Assembly (NCBI GenBank): GCA_036005845.1
Contig: DASYQD010000174.1
Location: 25,339 to 89,338 of the forward strand
Source: DASYQD01 sp036005845
GTDB taxonomy: Bacteria; Acidobacteriota; Thermoanaerobaculia; Multivoradales; JAIOJS01
Length of the DNA stretch: 64,000 bases
Reading direction: 5' to 3'
Shown here: positions 59,878 through 64,000 of the stretch, piece by piece
Numbering within the stretch: the stretch's first letter is position 1
Layout of the letters: each line of letters starts with the position of its first letter
The notes under the pieces: model-generated
Told to the model about the DNA's origin: nothing
Database searches by the model: none
The model's input: only the letters and a program-made list of their open reading frames with translations
Made by a program: the position numbers and the translations under genes

Positions 59878-61722
59878 ATGAGAGTACGCGTGGCTGTGGC
59901 TTTGATTGCCTTCCTCATCGCCGGCGCGGCGCTGGCGCAGCAGTGGCCGCAGTGGGGACACGATCCCCAGCACTCGAGCATGGTGACGTTCAACGGCCAG
60001 TCGCTGAACGAGAACCTCGTCAACATCGTCTACGACCCGCTGGTGCCGCAAGAGATGGCGGAGAGCGAGCCGATCTACGGCGAGGCGGTGCTGCTGGCGC
60101 ACTACCAGGCGCCGCTGGTCGACGGCAACGACGTCTACATGATGTTCAAGGACGGTCAATTCAACGTCCATAACTACTCGACGCAGCGCTGGGGCGAGAC
60201 GAAGTACACCTGGAACAACTCGCACACTTCGCTCGGCATCGTGTGGCAGTTTGCCAGCGACTGGGACGCGCCGGGCAACCTCTACAACAACTGGGAGCCG
60301 GTGTTCCACCCCGCGCTGGCCAACGGGTACATCTACATCCCCGGTGCCGCCGGCGCGATCGTCAAGGTGAACAAGACGACCGGCGCCGAAGTGTCGCGCA
60401 TCAGTCCATTCGTCAACATGGACTCGAGCGCCAAGGCGAAGATCTTCGTCATCAGCCCGATCACGGTCGACGCGGGCGGAAACCTCTACTACAACGTGAT
60501 CTACCTCAACGATGCGACCAACTACTTCAACAACGACGCCATCAACTCGTGGCTGGTGAAGGTGGCGCCGTCGGACCAGTTCTCCACCGTCCAGTACTCG
60601 GCGATCACCGCCGGTGCGCCGGCGGCGACCGCGCTCTGCGTCAACGCCTTCTCCACCCGCGCGGACTTCACCATCGTCGACGGTCCTTGGCCGCCGAGCC
60701 CGACGGCGGTGCCGAATTCGGTGGTCTGCGGGTCGCAGCGCCCCGGCTTCAACGCCGCTCCCGCCGTGGCCCCCGACGGCACGATCTACGTCATCTCGCG
60801 CGCCCACTTGATCAGCCGCGAGGGCTTCCTGGTGGCGGTCAACCCCAACCTGACGCAGAAGTGGATCGCCTCGCTGCGCAACCGCTTCCGCGACGGCTGC
60901 GGCGTGCCCGTCGCACTGGGCGGCACGCTGCCGCCCAACGGCGCGCCGGGCGGCTGCCGCGCCGGCGCCAACTACGGCGTCGACCCGGCCACCAACGCTT
61001 ACGGCGGCGGGCGCGTCCTCGACGACTCCTCGTCCTCGCCGGTGATCGGGCCGGACGGCTCGATCTACTACGGCTCGTACACCCGCTACAACTACGCGCA
61101 GGGCCACATGATGCGCTTCTCGCCGGCGGGCGCCTTCCTCGGCGCCTACAACTTCGGCTGGGACATCACGCCGGGCATCTACAAGCACGGGACCACCTAC
61201 TCGGTCGACACCAAGGACAACCACTACGGCGAGGTGGGCTCGTACTGCGACGATCCGGCGTTCTGCCCCGACGACGAGAGCGGCCGCGCCTATCCCGAGG
61301 GCTACTTCGTGACGCAGCTCAGCCCGACGCTGCGCGCCGACGCCCTGTCCGACCGCGGCGACCAGCTGATGACTGTCGAGTGGACGTACCAGAACACCAA
61401 CACGCAGAGCTGCGAGCGCGCCGGCAACGGCAGCGTGAGCTGCACGGAGACGCATCCGAACGGCTTCGAGTGGTGCATCAACGCTTTCGTCATCGACAAG
61501 AACGGCACCCTCTACGCCAACAGCGAGGACGGCTGGCTGTTCCGCATCGAGCAGGGCGGCGTGGTGACCACGGCCCCGGGATGCGGCGTGACGACTTTCG
61601 AGTGCGGCGGCAAGATCTTCCAGCAGCTCGCGCTCGGCGCGGCGTACACGCCGACCTCGATCGACAAGGCGGGGCGGATCTACTCGCAGAACGCCGGTCA
61701 CCTCTTCGTGGCGGGCAACTAG
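59878..61722 (+). CDS. Large secreted PQQ-like propeller protein, function unknown
   Basis: 614 residues. The start is fixed by a strong AGGAAAGGGGAG site and a signal peptide (VAVALIAFLIAGAALAQ). The mature protein opens with QQWPQWGHDPQHSSM, as in PQQ-dependent or YncE-like propellers, and has repeated AxxPDGTIYVxS-type blades (APAVAPDGTIYVISRAHL, SSSPVIGPDGSIYYGSYTR, FVIDKNGTLYANSEDG). At least ten Cys residues suggest disulfides. No catalytic residues identified. It is followed by a terminator. Confidence 0.8.
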   Translation: MRVRVAVALIAFLIAGAALAQQWPQWGHDPQHSSMVTFNGQSLNENLVNIVYDPLVPQEMAESEPIYGEAVLLAHYQAPLVDGNDVYMMFKDGQFNVHNYSTQRWGETKYTWNNSHTSLGIVWQFASDWDAPGNLYNNWEPVFHPALANGYIYIPGAAGAIVKVNKTTGAEVSRISPFVNMDSSAKAKIFVISPITVDAGGNLYYNVIYLNDATNYFNNDAINSWLVKVAPSDQFSTVQYSAITAGAPAATALCVNAFSTRADFTIVDGPWPPSPTAVPNSVVCGSQRPGFNAAPAVAPDGTIYVISRAHLISREGFLVAVNPNLTQKWIASLRNRFRDGCGVPVALGGTLPPNGAPGGCRAGANYGVDPATNAYGGGRVLDDSSSSPVIGPDGSIYYGSYTRYNYAQGHMMRFSPAGAFLGAYNFGWDITPGIYKHGTTYSVDTKDNHYGEVGSYCDDPAFCPDDESGRAYPEGYFVTQLSPTLRADALSDRGDQLMTVEWTYQNTNTQSCERAGNGSVSCTETHPNGFEWCINAFVIDKNGTLYANSEDGWLFRIEQGGVVTTAPGCGVTTFECGGKIFQQLALGAAYTPTSIDKAGRIYSQNAGHLFVAGN

Positions 61723-61734
61723 CGTTCGTTTCTA

Positions 61735-61770
61735 GGGCCGCCTTCGCTCGGGCGGCCCCGCGCTTTCTTT
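61735..61770 (+). terminator. Rho-independent terminator
   Basis: GGGCCGCC (61735-61742) pairs perfectly with GGCGGCCC (61751-61758) around an eight-base loop, followed by a T-rich stretch (CGCGCTTTCTTT). It ends the transcript of the secreted propeller protein. Confidence 0.8.
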
Positions 61771-61864
61771 CGCCGAGCTGAGACGGTTGCGGCGCGCCAC
61801 GCGAAGCGGTGGCGGCTGACAGCTTTCGCCCGTCGTTTCCGTTCGATGTGGCGAGAGGTACCCT

Positions 61865-63784
61865 GTGCTCACCTTGGAGCCCACCTTCCAGCGCGACTGC
61901 GAGCAGCTCGGGCTCGCCGCGGAGCCCGATCCGCGCTCGCGGCTTCACGCGGAGCTGCGCCGCGTGTGGGGGTTCGACCGCCTGCGGCCGCTGCAGGAGG
62001 AGGCGATCGCGGCGGCGCTCGCCGGGCGCGACAGCCTGGTGGTGATGCCCACCGGCGGCGGCAAGTCGCTCTGCTACCAGGCGCCGGCGGTGGTGGGCGG
62101 CGGTCTGACGCTGGTCGTTTCGCCGCTGATCGCTTTGATGAAGGACCAGGTCGATGACCTGAACGGCCTCGGCGTTCCGGCTGCCGCCTACAACAGCATG
62201 CTGTCGCCCGCTGAGCGCGCCGCGGTGCAGGCGCGGCTCCTGCGCGGCGAGCTGCGGCTCCTCTATGCCGCGCCCGAGCGCTTGATGATGGAGGGCGGCG
62301 AGGCGTTCCTCGCGCTGCTGCGTCGCGGCGGCCTGCGCGCCGTCGCCGTGGACGAGGCGCACTGCATCAGCGAGTGGGGGCACGACTTCCGTCCCGAGTA
62401 TCGGCAGCTCGGCGAGCTGCGCGAGGCGTTGCCCGGCGTGCCGTTCCACGCCTACACCGCCACCGCCACGCCGCGTGTGCGCGAGGACGTGATCCGCCAG
62501 CTCCGGCTGCGCTCGCCGGCGGTGCTCGTGGGCTCCTTCGACCGCGCCAACCTCGTCTACCGCGTGCGGCGGCGCGAGCAGCTCCTGCGGCAGGTGCGCG
62601 AGGTGCTGGCGCGGCACCCTGGCCGAGCGGCGATCGTCTACTGCACCTCGCGCGCCGAGGTCGAGCGTCTCGCCGAGCAGCTCGCCGCGCACGGGCTGAG
62701 CGCTCTCCCCTACCACGCCGGCCTCGCCGACGAGGCGCGGGCCGCGGCGCAGGACGCCTTCCTCGGCGAGCGCGTCGACGTCGTGGTGGCGACGGTCGCC
62801 TTCGGCATGGGCATCGACCGCCCCGACGTGCGCTGCGTCGTGCACGCCGGCTCGCCGCGCTCGCTCGAGCAGTACATGCAGGAGTCGGGACGCGCCGGCC
62901 GCGACGGCGAGCCAGCCGAGTGCGTGCTGCTCTACTCGCCCGGCGACGTCGTCCGCTGGCGCGGGCGGCTCGAGCGCGACGGCCTGCTCACGGAGGGCAA
63001 CCAGCTCCACCTTCGCCGCATCGAGGCGTACGCCAGCGGCGCCGGCTGCCGCCACCGCGCGCTCGCCGAGCACTTCGGCGAGCGGCTCGCCGGCGAAACG
63101 TGCGGCGCCTGCGACTGGTGCCTCGGCGAGCTCGAGGACGTGCCCGACGCGACGGTGGTGGCGCAGAAGGTGCTCTCCTGCGTCGCCCGCGTGCGCCAGT
63201 CCTTCGGCGCCGGCCACGTCATCGACGTGCTGCGCGGGCGGCGCACCGAGCGCGTCGAGGCGCGCGGCCACGACCAGCTCTCCACCTTCGGCCTGCTCGC
63301 CGAGCTGTCGGTGTCGGAGCTGCGCAGTGTCGTCGACCAGCTCGTCGACCAGCGGCTGCTCGCGATGGAAGGCGATCCCTATCCAGTGCTGCGCCTCACC
63401 GACGAGGGCGGCGAGGTGATGCGCGGGCGGCGCGACTGCCGCCTGCTGCGCGTGCCGGCGCCGCAATCGCTGCCGCGCGAGCGGCGCCGCCGCGGCCGCG
63501 GCGCGGGCGCCTCGACGCTCCTCGGCGAAGCGCCGCTCGCCGCCGGCGAGGAGGCGACCTTCGAGCGCCTGCGCGCGCTGCGCCGCGAGATCGCCGCCGA
63601 ACGCGGCGTGCCGCCTTACGTCGTCTTCCACGACTCGACGCTACGGGAGCTGGCGCGCGCGCGGCCGACCTCGCTGGCGCAGCTCTTCCGCGTGCGCGGC
63701 ATCGGCGAGCGCAAGGCCACCGACTACGGCGAGCGCCTGTTGGCGCTGCTCGCCGCCGAGCCGGCGCCCTCGCAGCAGGGTTAG
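61865..63784 (+). CDS. recQ: ATP-dependent DNA helicase RecQ
   Basis: 639 residues. Walker A is GGGKSLCYQ (Lys67), the DEAH box is VDEAHCISEWGHDFR (Asp163), and the TATATPRVREDV and QESGRAGRDG motifs of superfamily 2 are present. The RQC zinc site is CGACDWC (after a first Cys near RHRALAEHF), and the C-terminal HRDC domain has FERLRALRREIAAERGVPP. The start is GTG 61865. RecQ unwinds recombination intermediates and stalled-fork structures. The length is close to the E. coli enzyme (609). Confidence 0.95.
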   Translation: MLTLEPTFQRDCEQLGLAAEPDPRSRLHAELRRVWGFDRLRPLQEEAIAAALAGRDSLVVMPTGGGKSLCYQAPAVVGGGLTLVVSPLIALMKDQVDDLNGLGVPAAAYNSMLSPAERAAVQARLLRGELRLLYAAPERLMMEGGEAFLALLRRGGLRAVAVDEAHCISEWGHDFRPEYRQLGELREALPGVPFHAYTATATPRVREDVIRQLRLRSPAVLVGSFDRANLVYRVRRREQLLRQVREVLARHPGRAAIVYCTSRAEVERLAEQLAAHGLSALPYHAGLADEARAAAQDAFLGERVDVVVATVAFGMGIDRPDVRCVVHAGSPRSLEQYMQESGRAGRDGEPAECVLLYSPGDVVRWRGRLERDGLLTEGNQLHLRRIEAYASGAGCRHRALAEHFGERLAGETCGACDWCLGELEDVPDATVVAQKVLSCVARVRQSFGAGHVIDVLRGRRTERVEARGHDQLSTFGLLAELSVSELRSVVDQLVDQRLLAMEGDPYPVLRLTDEGGEVMRGRRDCRLLRVPAPQSLPRERRRRGRGAGASTLLGEAPLAAGEEATFERLRALRREIAAERGVPPYVVFHDSTLRELARARPTSLAQLFRVRGIGERKATDYGERLLALLAAEPAPSQQG

Positions 63785-63796
63785 AATCCCGCCACT

Positions 63797-64000
63797 TTGA
63801 ACTGGCTATTCGTCGCCGAAGGTGCCAGCGTCGTCGCGCTCATCTTCGTCCTCTACAAACGCGGCACGTTCGGCCGCGCCAAGGGAGGAGGCGGCGGCAA
63901 GGTCGCGGAGAAGGTCGTCGCCGTCGGTAAGGGGCAGATCTCCTACCTCGTCGCCGGCGACGCCAAAGCTCCCTCCACCGTGCTGCTGCTGCACGGCTTC
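63797..64000 (+). CDS. Membrane-anchored alpha/beta hydrolase, 3' end outside window
   Basis: The visible 68 residues start with TTG at 63797 and contain a hydrophobic segment (LFVAEGASVVALIFVLY), a Gly-rich basic linker and the start of an alpha/beta hydrolase domain (KGQISYLVAGDAKAPSTVLL followed by LHGF, the oxyanion motif). The catalytic residues lie beyond the window. The gene starts 12 bp after the recQ stop. The start codon is uncertain. Confidence 0.65.
   Translation, partial: MNWLFVAEGASVVALIFVLYKRGTFGRAKGGGGGKVAEKVVAVGKGQISYLVAGDAKAPSTVLLLHGF

Noticed and set aside
61490..63631. 713-residue frame antisense to recQ
   Set aside because: No recognisable motif, His/Arg/Ala-rich, and exactly opposite a complete RecQ with all helicase motifs.

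Overview
This window comes from a very GC-rich (about 70 %) Gram-negative bacterium. It encodes a Lnt lipoprotein acyltransferase, TamA/TamB outer-membrane assembly proteins and predicted lipoproteins. Two proteins carry the VWA-type domain usually described as 'VWFA-related Acidobacterial', so an acidobacterium, perhaps Thermoanaerobaculia-like, is the best guess. That assignment is inferred from protein families only; there is no rRNA or tRNA in the window.

Layout. 1-2.8 kb: the 5' part of a lipoyl-domain/dihydrolipoyl dehydrogenase fusion (cut by the window edge) and an MBL-fold hydrolase. 2.9-4.6 kb: a patatin phospholipase and a small lipoprotein. 4.6-15.6 kb: a long minus-strand run with membrane proteins resembling glycosyltransferases, a class I aldolase, a CoA-type Nudix enzyme, a GT4 glycosyltransferase, prfB (with its programmed frameshift), lnt and a SPOR protein. 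15.6-16.4 kb: an 800-bp gene-free stretch of nested inverted repeats. 16.4-19.3 kb: slipin/NfeD pair and a DUF2884-like secreted protein. 19.5-20.7 kb: a membrane-anchored DUF3179 protein interrupted by one in-frame TGA exactly where the family has the first Cys of its CxxC motif, followed directly by a SECIS-like hairpin. This is a candidate selenoprotein. 20.7-27.7 kb: YyaL-type thioredoxin fusion, secreted protein, alpha/beta hydrolase, LEA14-like lipoprotein, EamA transporter and Lrp regulator. 27.8-34.2 kb: tamA-tamB. 34.2-35.0 kb: a divergent toxin-antitoxin pair around a palindromic operator. 35-39.9 kb: aminotransferase, AMIN-like lipoprotein, sialidase-like protein, small membrane protein and nitrilase-family amidase. 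39.9-45.8 kb: a small biosynthetic-looking locus (halogenase-like flavoprotein, adenylating enzyme, active ketosynthase and a ketosynthase that has lost its whole catalytic triad). 45.9-49.5 kb: rmuC followed by a low-GC DUF4145 gene and a strip of decayed or solitary genes (brnA-like, hicB, gspG-like). 49.5-57.1 kb: six collinear, mostly overlapping genes (TPR, STN-VWA, ECF sigma, FecR-STN, TPR, VWA). 57.3-64 kb: a heptad-repeat membrane protein, a YcaQ-type DNA glycosylase, vapBC, a large secreted protein, recQ and the start of an alpha/beta hydrolase.

A palindromic intergenic repeat of about 80-90 bp occurs three times (19348, 38571, 43111), with a partial copy at 24358. The two items most worth following up are the TGA-containing DUF3179 gene, and the sigma/FecR/VWA/TPR operon in which STN domains sit on the anti-sigma factor and on a VWA protein although no TonB receptor or secretin is encoded nearby. 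All long open frames antisense to the genes below were treated as GC-driven shadows.
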